A stretch of 44,646 nt of DNA from a virus. A program made the translations under genes and the position numbers. The notes beneath the pieces were generated by a model, which worked only from the letters and a program-made list of their open reading frames with translations, had not been told where the DNA came from and did no database searches. Shown piece after piece: positions 22,278-28,987 of this stretch; within the stretch, counting starts at the first letter, position 1, and each line of letters begins with the position of its first letter. Location: positions 1 to 44,646 of the IMG/VR virus record IMGVR_UViG_3300049794_000035; one strand, written 5' to 3'.

Positions 22278-22900
22278 ACACATACCTGCTGCGTGATCCG
22301 AGAGACTTCGAGCCGATTTATGTCGGGAAAGGCAATGGCCGAAGGATATTCAGGCATTGGATAGAAATGCTGGGAGGCAGATCAGATAAGAACCGAAAGC
22401 TGTACAACAAGCTGACCACCATCTTTCGAGCCGGGTATGCAGCGCCGATCTACGAGAAATTGCTGCAATGCGAGGACGAACAAGCCTGCTTCGTAGTGGA
22501 GCGGTTTTTCATTAAAGCGATTGGGAGGGAGAACCTTTGCAATCTGACGGACGGTGGCGATGGAGCGTCTGGGGCTATTCGATCCGCTGAGACTCGTCAA
22601 AGGATGAGCAAAAAAAAGAGTGTGGATCACAATCGTAAAGTTGCCGACGCACTCCGCGGAAGAATATTCACCGCCGAGCATCGCCAAAATATAAGCAAAG
22701 GTTCCCGCGGCAAGATTATCACTGCTGAACACCGTCAAAATATCAGCAAGGCAGGTCTTGGACGAATAAAGAGTGCTGAAGAGTGTCAAAAACTGAGTGT
22801 AGCATTGCTTGGTCATGTCCACAGTCCTGAGACTCGGCAAAAAATGCGAGAAGCGTGGGTTGTCCGAAGAGGTAGAGAGGAACGGGCAGTATGCATCTAG
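22268..22900 (+). CDS. GIY-YIG homing-type endonuclease with NUMOD3 repeats (copy 2)
   Basis: A 210-residue protein starting at GTG. The N-terminal catalytic domain has YTYLLRDP and IYVGKG (residues about 4-22), Arg25/26 and a catalytic-type Glu78 in VERFF. From about residue 102 there are five NUMOD3-like repeats (S/T-AE-RQ-.SK, for example GRIFTAEHRQNISKG) that bind DNA. It is wedged between small and large terminase genes and overlaps the latter by 10 bases. Free-standing homing endonucleases near terminase genes are known in phages. It likely cleaves terminase-region DNA of a rival phage. Confidence 0.85.
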   Translation: MTFYTYLLRDPRDFEPIYVGKGNGRRIFRHWIEMLGGRSDKNRKLYNKLTTIFRAGYAAPIYEKLLQCEDEQACFVVERFFIKAIGRENLCNLTDGGDGASGAIRSAETRQRMSKKKSVDHNRKVADALRGRIFTAEHRQNISKGSRGKIITAEHRQNISKAGLGRIKSAEECQKLSVALLGHVHSPETRQKMREAWVVRRGREERAVCI

Positions 22901-24258
22901 CTCGCCCAAAACCGAAAGTGCATTTTTGGCTTTTTGCTAGCCAATATCTCGGGCTTAGCCTTTACGATTGGCAACTGGACATCCTGGCGGCGCTGGAGCG
23001 TAAACACGTCTCGGCGTTAGTGTGCAACGGGGGCGGCAAATCCAGCGTAATCATCGCGAGCGCGATTCTGGCGTTTCTCTACAACTGGCCGAGCGGGCGC
23101 GGCGCGATTACGAGCGGTTCCTACATCCAGCTCGAATCGATTCTGTGGCCAGCCATCGAGCAATACCGATCGCTCCCCTATTTCGCTGGCTGGACCTGGA
23201 ACCAGACCGAGATAAAGACGCCGGCCGGCGGGAAGGTGACCGGGTTCTCTACCGATGACCCGTTGCGGCTGGAAGGCTGGCACCAGTCTCCGGAAAGTCC
23301 GCTGCTTTACATCGTCGACGAAGCCAAGGCCATCAGCGATGACAAGTTCCAGGGGATCGGCCGTTGCACGCCCACCTTCTATTTGCAGGTGAGTTCGGCC
23401 GGCGCCGCGCAAGGCGAGTTTTATCATTCGTTTAACAAACACAAAAAGTTCTTTTGGACGATCAAGGTCCGTTCGAAGGACTGCCCGCATATCACCGATG
23501 AACAGCGGGCCTTTGATAAGGCCAAGCTCGACCGTGCGGTCTACGCTTCCAAGCACGAGAGCGAGTTCGATGAGGACCTGTCGGGCGCGGCGATTCCTTT
23601 GCGGATCGTCAACGCAGCCTTAGAGCGCCAGGCGACCATGATTCATCACCCGGGCGGGATGCGGGTAGCCGCGTGCGATTTTGCGGCCGGTGGCGCCGAG
23701 AACACTATCGCCCTCAAAGACGGCAACCGAGTCGAGCTAGTGGCCGCCTGGCGCAATCCGGATCCGACCCAAGCTTGCCGCGAGTTCATTGAACATTTCA
23801 AACGGCTCAAGTTGCATCCGAGCGAGATCTTTGCCGATGTCGGCGGGCTCGGAGTCGTGATGTGCTCGAACTTGAAAGATGCCGGGTGGCCTGCGGTTGA
23901 GGTCAATAACGGCTCCGCGGCCGAGGACGACGTCCATTACGCGAACCGCGGGAGCGAGATCTGGTTCAAGGCCGCGCACATGATCGAGTTCGGGATCGGG
24001 CAAGGTCAGCACATCATCATCCCGGAGGACAAGCTGTTTATCGAGCAAGCCACTAGTCGCCGCCGCGAGTATGATGCTAAGCAGCGGCTCAAGATTGAGA
24101 GCAAGAAAGATCTAGTCGAACGCAACATTCCAAGTCCCGACCGGGCGGACGCGATTTTCATGGCCATGGTCTGCCGGGCGAGCCAGTGGAATACTCAACG
24201 GGTGGCTCAAGTGCATCTGCCCAAGAACCCATTTGCGCCCGGGTTTGTTAGGTTCTAG
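22891..24258 (+). CDS. terL: Terminase large subunit
   Basis: A 455-residue packaging ATPase/nuclease. Walker A is a deviant CNGGGKSS (45-52), Walker B is LLYIVDEA (138-145), and the nuclease aspartates lie in ACDFAAGG (Asp263), FADVGGLG (Asp316) and the C-terminal SPDRADA (about 415-421). The length and order match phage large terminases. The start overlaps the end of the upstream nuclease. The ATP-binding loop lacks the usual GxxxxGK spacing seen in classical loops, a variation found in some terminases. Confidence 0.85.
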   Translation: MHLARPKPKVHFWLFASQYLGLSLYDWQLDILAALERKHVSALVCNGGGKSSVIIASAILAFLYNWPSGRGAITSGSYIQLESILWPAIEQYRSLPYFAGWTWNQTEIKTPAGGKVTGFSTDDPLRLEGWHQSPESPLLYIVDEAKAISDDKFQGIGRCTPTFYLQVSSAGAAQGEFYHSFNKHKKFFWTIKVRSKDCPHITDEQRAFDKAKLDRAVYASKHESEFDEDLSGAAIPLRIVNAALERQATMIHHPGGMRVAACDFAAGGAENTIALKDGNRVELVAAWRNPDPTQACREFIEHFKRLKLHPSEIFADVGGLGVVMCSNLKDAGWPAVEVNNGSAAEDDVHYANRGSEIWFKAAHMIEFGIGQGQHIIIPEDKLFIEQATSRRREYDAKQRLKIESKKDLVERNIPSPDRADAIFMAMVCRASQWNTQRVAQVHLPKNPFAPGFVRF

Positions 24259-24290
24259 GGAAATTTAGAAAGGAATATGCCAGCGTTCGG

Positions 24291-25043
24291 ATGCCAACAC
24301 AGAGAGAAATGGAGTCGGATATCAGGCATGCCATTGAAGATGAAGAGGATAGGCATCGGCATCCAGCTCCTATTGATCCGACTAAAAATGTTCTCGATCT
24401 TGTGGAGGCCGAATCCAGATATCAGAATGGGATGCGGGATCAATCTGAGAAATTCCAAAACGCTATCCGAGACGCTGAGAACAGGAGATTAGAAGCCGAG
24501 AATAGGAGACTGGAAGATTTAAGTTTAGCGGACACTAGGAGACTTAAGGATTTAGCTGAAGCCGAGACAAGACGTGTTGATGGTTTGGACCTGCAGCGTG
24601 TGCGATACGAGGCAAGAATTGCTGAAGACCTGCGAGTTAACGTTAAAACTACATCCGATCAATTAGCCGGACAATTAATTAAAGAAACGGGCGCACTTAA
24701 CAATCAGATCACGACTTTAACTACTTCCGTTGCGAATCAGGTAACTACCCTGACAGCTTCTTTAACAAATCAGATTAGCGCCATGACCGTTGGACTTAAT
24801 ACTCGGATTTCAGATTTAGAGAAATTCCGTTGGGAAACGGGAGGTAAATCTGCGGTAGCTGATCCTGCTCTTACATTAGCCTTATCTCAGATGACGGAAC
24901 AAATTGCATCGTTGAAAGACGTAGCGACGCGAGGTGTCGGCCGGCAAGAACAAACAGTTGAGCAGAAAACTAACTATAGTTTGATTCTTGGTTGGATTGT
25001 GGCGGCGGCTGCGATAATCGGATTGATCCTTAAATGGCATTAG
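24291..25043 (+). CDS. Coiled-coil membrane-anchored protein
   Basis: About 250 residues. Residues about 30-110 are charged with repeated 'ENRRLEAENRRLED' and 'ADTRRLKDLAEAETRR' heptads. A Thr/Leu-rich helical segment (residues about 120-165) carries a near repeat (NQITTLTTSVANQVTTLTASLTNQ). A C-terminal membrane helix (YSLILGWIVAAAAIIGLIL) anchors the protein. It is probably a late membrane-associated factor, although a structural role is possible. The best start is unclear because AAAGGA at 24269 lies close to an out-of-frame ATG at 24277. Confidence 0.6.
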   Translation: MPTQREMESDIRHAIEDEEDRHRHPAPIDPTKNVLDLVEAESRYQNGMRDQSEKFQNAIRDAENRRLEAENRRLEDLSLADTRRLKDLAEAETRRVDGLDLQRVRYEARIAEDLRVNVKTTSDQLAGQLIKETGALNNQITTLTTSVANQVTTLTASLTNQISAMTVGLNTRISDLEKFRWETGGKSAVADPALTLALSQMTEQIASLKDVATRGVGRQEQTVEQKTNYSLILGWIVAAAAIIGLILKWH

Positions 25044-25063
25044 AACATTTTTAATTATGATGT

Positions 25064-25252
25064 ATGCGTCCCCCAAAGCATCCGGTTGTATTTTTGTTTG
25101 CTGCGAGCGTTGCGCTCATGCTCGGCTTCGCGGTTCTCTCCAAGCTTTACGGGTTCACCATGCCAGTCCGGCCGCCGCTCCGGCAGGGGCACCACCATCA
25201 CCATTGTCACGATGATCGACCCCCACCGCCATGCACACCGACTGGAAATTAA
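25064..25252 (+). CDS. Small membrane protein with His-rich tail
   Basis: A 62-residue protein with one membrane segment (residues about 8-30, VVFLFAASVALMLGFAVLSKL). A basic loop follows, then a C-terminal GHHHHHCHDD, an unusual metal-chelating tail. The gene overlaps the start of the next one (25231). Metal binding is suggested by the residues; function unknown. Confidence 0.5.
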   Translation: MRPPKHPVVFLFAASVALMLGFAVLSKLYGFTMPVRPPLRQGHHHHHCHDDRPPPPCTPTGN

Positions 25253-25578
25253 CCGAGGATACTCAAAACCAATTTTTGCTTCTCACCCTGCAACAAATCT
25301 CGACGAGTCTCGCGCAGCTCGTCCTGATCGAGCAACAGCGCCTATCCTTAGAAAAACAAAATATGCCTCCTAATGTCATCCAAGCCCTCATTGATCTCTT
25401 AAACAAGTTTGTCGCGCTGGTCCAAGCTGAAGCGGGGAACGCGCAAGCGTTGGCTGATGCCCAAGCGTCGCTAGCCGCTTTGCAAGCATCCGACGCGAGC
25501 GCCGCGGCCCTGGTCCCATCGGCTCAGGCTGCGATTGATGCTGCCAACGCGGCTGTGCCTCCAACACCAGCACCCTAA
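25231..25578 (+). CDS. Small helical protein with Ala/Gln-rich C-terminus
   Basis: A 115-residue protein overlapping the preceding gene. It is helical and Leu/Gln-rich at the N-terminus (TLQQISTSLAQLVLIEQQRLSLEKQ), then Ala-rich with repeats (ALADAQASLAALQASDASAAAL). It resembles small structural or scaffold-type phage proteins. Function unknown. Confidence 0.5.
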   Translation: MHTDWKLTEDTQNQFLLLTLQQISTSLAQLVLIEQQRLSLEKQNMPPNVIQALIDLLNKFVALVQAEAGNAQALADAQASLAALQASDASAAALVPSAQAAIDAANAAVPPTPAP

Positions 25579-25582
25579 ATAA

Positions 25583-26026
25583 ATGGCTGATCCAGTCCCG
25601 AGCGCGTGCCCCTTTGACGGGTACGCGAGCCCGATCCTGCAACAGTACGGGCACAATAACCAGGGGTTAGCAACCTACCGGGTGCAATGCCCGATTTGTC
25701 GCAATGCGACGGTTGAACACCTAACCAAGCAATCGGCGGTCGACGATTGGGGCGCACGGGCGACACCGGCCACGCCGACCTATGTCACGTGGCTGGCGGC
25801 TTTCGCTGCTCGGCAGGTCGCAAGTCCGCCGACGGCAGATGTTGCTCCGTCCTATACGGCTTGGCTCGCGAGCGCCGAGACTGAAGCCGGGGTTGCGGCG
25901 GATGTGGCGGCATTTGAGACCTGGATCGTCGCCCATCCGCCGGCGGCCGACGTCGCGCCAAGCTATGTGACTTGGGAAGCGGCGTTAGCAGCGTGGCTCG
26001 CGGCCCATCCGCCGGTCGCCGATTAG
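25583..26026 (+). CDS. Lar-like zinc ribbon protein with Pro/Ala-rich repeats
   Basis: A 147-residue protein. The N-terminus (CPFDG...VQCPIC...AVDDWGAR) resembles the Lar restriction-alleviation family (CPFCG...C..C...A...WN.R), although the second Cys of the first pair is Asp, so metal binding may be altered. The rest repeats Trp/Tyr-containing motifs (PTYVTWLAAF, PSYTAWLAS, PSYVTWEAAL) separated by Pro-rich links (AHPPAADVA). The Lar fold suggests interference with host restriction; this is family inference. Confidence 0.55.
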   Translation: MADPVPSACPFDGYASPILQQYGHNNQGLATYRVQCPICRNATVEHLTKQSAVDDWGARATPATPTYVTWLAAFAARQVASPPTADVAPSYTAWLASAETEAGVAADVAAFETWIVAHPPAADVAPSYVTWEAALAAWLAAHPPVAD

Positions 26027-26028
26027 AG

Positions 26029-26316
26029 ATGAGCATCCTCAAAAAACGCAAGCGGATTATTGGCGAAAAGTTCCCGATGACGCGGCCGATTGCCCAGATC
26101 CGGGAGGAACTGAAACAGAAGCCCCTTGACAGCAAGCAGCCTGGGAATGCCCGCGGCCAGAGCGGCATAGTGTCGGTCGATGAGGCCGAACGGGTTTGTG
26201 AAATAGACCTATTTAAACACGCCCTGGCTGTGCCTGATTCCCAAAAAAACGATGTTGGTCAGCCCGGTGACGGTCCTAGTTCAGCCGTTGCCGGGCGACG
26301 GGCGGGAGCCTCTTGA
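26029..26316 (+). CDS. Small basic hypothetical protein
   Basis: A 95-residue protein from ATG 26029, which follows the previous stop by three bases. The N-terminus is highly basic (MSILKKRKRIIGEKF). No motif recognised. A TTG start for the next gene overlaps its stop. Confidence 0.45.
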   Translation: MSILKKRKRIIGEKFPMTRPIAQIREELKQKPLDSKQPGNARGQSGIVSVDEAERVCEIDLFKHALAVPDSQKNDVGQPGDGPSSAVAGRRAGAS

Positions 26317-26489
26317 CCACCGACGAACAGCTCAAAATGTTAGGCGACTCGATCGTTGAACTGGTTGAGAAAAACGCTGCGCTCGAAGAGCGGATTCGTC
26401 TGCTGGAGGGGTGGGCGCGCCAGGTTCGTAGAAGTCCCACCGTTTTTACACAAGACCCGAGCAGCGTGGAATGGGAGCCAAGACGATGA
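26313..26489 (+). CDS. Small coiled-coil protein (58 aa, TTG start)
   Basis: TTG overlapping the previous stop opens a reading frame of 58 residues. Its middle (LGDSIVELVEKNAALEERIRLLE) is a clear short coiled coil, and its stop overlaps the next ATG. No homolog was recognised. The frame continuity and overlap pattern favour a real gene. Confidence 0.45.
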   Translation: MTTDEQLKMLGDSIVELVEKNAALEERIRLLEGWARQVRRSPTVFTQDPSSVEWEPRR

Positions 26490-26707
26490 ACGAACGAATA
26501 GATTTTGATAGCGACAAGCTCCGCGGCTGCGAATGCGGTAGCAAAACGATTACGGTCGAGTTCTTCGCTGATGGTAAGTGGCGGATAGATTGCCCGGTTT
26601 GTCACCGCTATTGGCCAGGACCTCCCTACCCGTACGAGACACCATACTTCATGCGTCCGACCGTGCTTGGGCCTTCCGGCGGTTCAATGGTAGCTACGAT
26701 ACAATGA
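26486..26707 (+). CDS. Small zinc-ribbon protein
   Basis: A 73-residue protein from ATG 26486 (MNERIDFDSDKLRGCECGSK). Two Cys pairs, C-x-C (CECG) and C-x2-C (CPVC), lie about 20 residues apart, with the rest strand-rich. Zinc binding is likely; the role is unknown. It follows the coiled-coil gene in a chain of overlapping starts. Confidence 0.5.
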   Translation: MNERIDFDSDKLRGCECGSKTITVEFFADGKWRIDCPVCHRYWPGPPYPYETPYFMRPTVLGPSGGSMVATIQ

Positions 26708-27078
26708 ACGCCGTTCTCATATGGCTCGGGCAGAATCCGCAAGCTGTGAAGGCGTTCGCCGTTAGTATTTTAGCATGGGTAGGCAAGGGAATTTTAGCGG
26801 CAACTGGGAAGACCGCTGATCTAGGCAACTGGTCCGCATTTGTGGACGCGACGATCGATATTTTGGTTGGTTGTCTAACGGGTTACGGAGTTGGCATAGG
26901 GATTTTGCACATGTCGAGAGGGCCGGCGCTGACACCGACTGAGTCCGCATCAGTGATTGTGGCAGCGCTCGCGCCCGCTCCGGTGGCCTTGGCGGTTGAA
27001 CAGGTGAAAACCATCGCCGCGGAGGTTGTGATCAAAGCGCCCGTGGTGTCGGAAATGCCGGAAAGCCACCGATTCTAA
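26704..27078 (+). CDS. Holin-like membrane protein
   Basis: A 124-residue protein from ATG 26704. It has two predicted membrane segments (residues about 14-37, AVKAFAVSILAWVGKGILAATG, and 45-67, FVDATIDILVGCLTGYGVGIG), then a helical C-terminus with a basic end. It precedes a lipoprotein and a muramidase. This lysis-cassette position and topology make it the best holin candidate of the genome. Sequence similarity to a named holin is not claimed. Confidence 0.6.
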   Translation: MNAVLIWLGQNPQAVKAFAVSILAWVGKGILAATGKTADLGNWSAFVDATIDILVGCLTGYGVGIGILHMSRGPALTPTESASVIVAALAPAPVALAVEQVKTIAAEVVIKAPVVSEMPESHRF

Positions 27079-27371
27079 TGAAAAGGCTTGCGCTACTTCT
27101 CTTCCTCTCGCTCGCTGGGTGCGGCACACCATTCAGCGTCAGCGGTGGATTCTTCGGTGCTAGCGTTACTGCAAACTTTCCCGAGGGGATAAATGTCCCG
27201 GCTCAGGTGGTTGCTGACCCTGATGTTACTGTTCCAGTGCTGAAGGTTCCAGCAAATGCGCCAGTTACCTCTGGGACTGTGCCCGTGACTACGGCGAATG
27301 GAACGACGACGACCATTCCTGTGGTTGTCGCGCCGGTCGCTGCGCCAATTCTCGCAGTGCCTGCTAAATGA
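27078..27371 (+). CDS. Lipoprotein (possible outer spanin or lysis accessory)
   Basis: A 97-residue protein with a lipoprotein signal peptide. A hydrophobic MKRLALLLFLSLAGC stretch gives a lipobox ending at Cys15. The rest is Val/Thr/Pro-rich, predicted extended. Located between holin-like and endolysin genes, it may be an o-spanin-like protein, but no partner i-spanin was found. The ATG overlaps the previous stop. Confidence 0.6.
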   Translation: MKRLALLLFLSLAGCGTPFSVSGGFFGASVTANFPEGINVPAQVVADPDVTVPVLKVPANAPVTSGTVPVTTANGTTTTIPVVVAPVAAPILAVPAK

Positions 27372-28087
27372 AGACGACGTATGAATTAGGTCCCGCTCGG
27401 CTAAAGCTAGCCATCGAAGCTTATATGGCGTCTATCGGCAAGCCCGTGACCGATGCGGACGTGTTCACGGTAGCGGCTGACGGGACGGTTACGGTGGTGA
27501 TTACCGATCCGGACGATGCGCCAATTACTAATCCGGTACAAAATGGTACGAAATTAGTAGTTGCCTCCCCAGCGGTCGCCGTTCCTGCGCCGTCTCTAGG
27601 CAATTTCGAGAAAGCGTTCGACTTCGTCATCAAATGGGAGGGCTCGGAATACGAGGATGTGTCCGGGGATCCCGGCGGCCCGACCAAGTACGGAATTGAT
27701 TCCAAGGATCATCCAAGCGTCGATATCAAAGGGCTGACGCTCGATATGGCCAAAGCGATTTATCTCACCGACTATTGGCAAGCTTCGAACTGCGACAATT
27801 TGCCGTCACCGGTCGCTGAAACGCATTTCAATTTTGCGGTCAATACGGGGCGCGAACAATCGATCAAATTCATGCAGCGCGCGCTCGGCCTAGATGGCGA
27901 TGGGCAGTTTGGATTAGTAACTTCGGAGGCACTGGCGAAAGCCGATCCGCACGTCGTAGCGCTCGGCATGGTCGATCAGGCGGATGGGTTCTATAAGTCC
28001 TTAGCCATCAATAAAGGCATGGACAAGTTTTTAAAAGGCTGGCTTTCAAGAAATATTGATTTGAGAAAGTTTATCATAAAAATATGA
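27368..28087 (+). CDS. Endolysin: glycosyl hydrolase family 108-like muramidase
   Basis: A 239-residue protein. From residue about 83 there is a GH108-type N-acetylmuramidase domain: the catalytic-type Glu91 in KWEGSEYEDVSGDPGG followed by GGPTKYGID (103-111), then 'NFAVNTGREQSIKFMQRALGL' (peptidoglycan-binding-3-like helices). The first 75 residues are an extra domain with strand-rich sequence (TVTVVITDPDDAP) that may bind cell wall or act as a signal-less extension. No signal peptide is seen, so export would be through the holin. Confidence 0.8.
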   Translation: MKTTYELGPARLKLAIEAYMASIGKPVTDADVFTVAADGTVTVVITDPDDAPITNPVQNGTKLVVASPAVAVPAPSLGNFEKAFDFVIKWEGSEYEDVSGDPGGPTKYGIDSKDHPSVDIKGLTLDMAKAIYLTDYWQASNCDNLPSPVAETHFNFAVNTGREQSIKFMQRALGLDGDGQFGLVTSEALAKADPHVVALGMVDQADGFYKSLAINKGMDKFLKGWLSRNIDLRKFIIKI

Positions 28088-28446
28088 GAACACTGTTGCT
28101 GCTTTTACTCAGTGCCGGATTTGGGTTTGCCCAGCCGTTCATAGTCTGCAACCCGGTTCCTAAGACTGATCCGAGTATGCCGATTACGAGCTATACGCTG
28201 ACCGGGCTTCTGGCAGCGCCCTTGACTGTCCCGGCCACCATCAACGCGGACGGCAGCGCTCAATTGCACCTCGATCTATCGAAGGCCAATGCCGGGCTCC
28301 CGCTGGCCAATGGCACCTACACGATCACAGCCACAGCCACTAACGCGCGAGGTACGGGCTTAGCCTCCGGCCCTTTTACCTTTCCTTTTACCTATCCCGC
28401 CAACCTGCCCGGGGCACCGGGATCTTTATCTTTATCCCCATTATAG
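28084..28446 (+). CDS. Exported Ig-like protein
   Basis: A 120-residue protein with an N-terminal signal peptide (MRTLLLLLLSAGFGFA, cleavage near residue 17). A domain of beta strands resembling fibronectin/Ig folds (SYTLTGLLAAPLTVPATI...GTYTITATATNARG) follows. It comes directly after the endolysin and may be a periplasmic or surface protein of the lysis region, or a decoration factor. The function is unclear. Confidence 0.5.
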   Translation: MRTLLLLLLSAGFGFAQPFIVCNPVPKTDPSMPITSYTLTGLLAAPLTVPATINADGSAQLHLDLSKANAGLPLANGTYTITATATNARGTGLASGPFTFPFTYPANLPGAPGSLSLSPL

Positions 28447-28450
28447 TTTT

Positions 28451-28612
28451 ATGAGTCTCTGGAAAAATTGTCGCGTGAAAGGATGCGTTCGAACGGTTAA
28501 AGCCAGAGGACTCTGTGACGTGCATTATAAGCGCTTAATGAAAAGCGGCGATCTGCGTCCGGAGCTGCCGATTCGGAGCATGGAAAAGAAACATCTATGG
28601 ACCAATCACTAG
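28451..28612 (+). CDS. Small zinc-finger-like protein (53 aa)
   Basis: The reading frame begins MSLWKNCRVKGCVRTVKARG and contains C-x4-C...GLC-x2-HY, a Cys3His motif also found at 12036-12173. Such motifs occur in many HNH-like and small phage proteins. It lies in a gap between longer ORFs. A zinc-binding role is inferred. Confidence 0.45.
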   Translation: MSLWKNCRVKGCVRTVKARGLCDVHYKRLMKSGDLRPELPIRSMEKKHLWTNH

Positions 28613-28764
28613 GAGAACAGGCGTACAACGCTTACTGCAAAGCGATGGGCTATCAATCGGAACGCGGCGAGACATTACCAATCTGGGAAGATCAATCCGA
28701 GCGGGTGCAAGAGATTTGGGAACGCGCGGCGGAAGCGGTCGCCGACTTTCTGGAAAAATCATGA
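28597..28764 (+). CDS. Small acidic hypothetical protein (55 aa)
   Basis: The ATG is within the end of the preceding gene. The product (MDQSLGEQAYNAYCKAMGYQ) is helical and acidic, with a C-terminal amphipathic helix (VQEIWERAAEAVADFLEKS). Its stop overlaps the start of the next gene. It is a supported small frame; function unknown. Confidence 0.4.
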   Translation: MDQSLGEQAYNAYCKAMGYQSERGETLPIWEDQSERVQEIWERAAEAVADFLEKS

Positions 28765-28982
28765 AGAGACTCCAATGGTTCATCTGCGGGCTCTGGTTCT
28801 GGCATGATATCGACCCGCTGACTTGCCGCTGCAAAAATTGCGGTATTGGCGATATTGATGTTCAGGAGCATGGAGAAACCCCTTGCCTGGAATTATGGCT
28901 CTGCTGGCTCCAGTGGCAGATTTTGTTTCGGCAACAATACGGATTGTGGTCTTGGAAAATTACACCGATCGGGCCGCTCTAA
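28761..28982 (+). CDS. Small aromatic/Cys-rich hypothetical protein
   Basis: A 73-residue protein from ATG 28761 (MKRLQWFICGLWFWHDIDPL). It is rich in Trp and Cys (CRCKNCGIGD and CLELWLCWLQWQ). The CRCKNCG pair is zinc-like. No family recognised. Confidence 0.45.
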   Translation: MKRLQWFICGLWFWHDIDPLTCRCKNCGIGDIDVQEHGETPCLELWLCWLQWQILFRQQYGLWSWKITPIGPL

Positions 28983-28987
28983 AGTAA

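Noticed and set aside
24277-24492. Alternative 71-codon ORF starting near AAAGGA
   Set aside because: The overlapping frame from 24291 gives a long protein with coiled coil and membrane anchor; the 24277 product has no pattern and SD spacing is too short.
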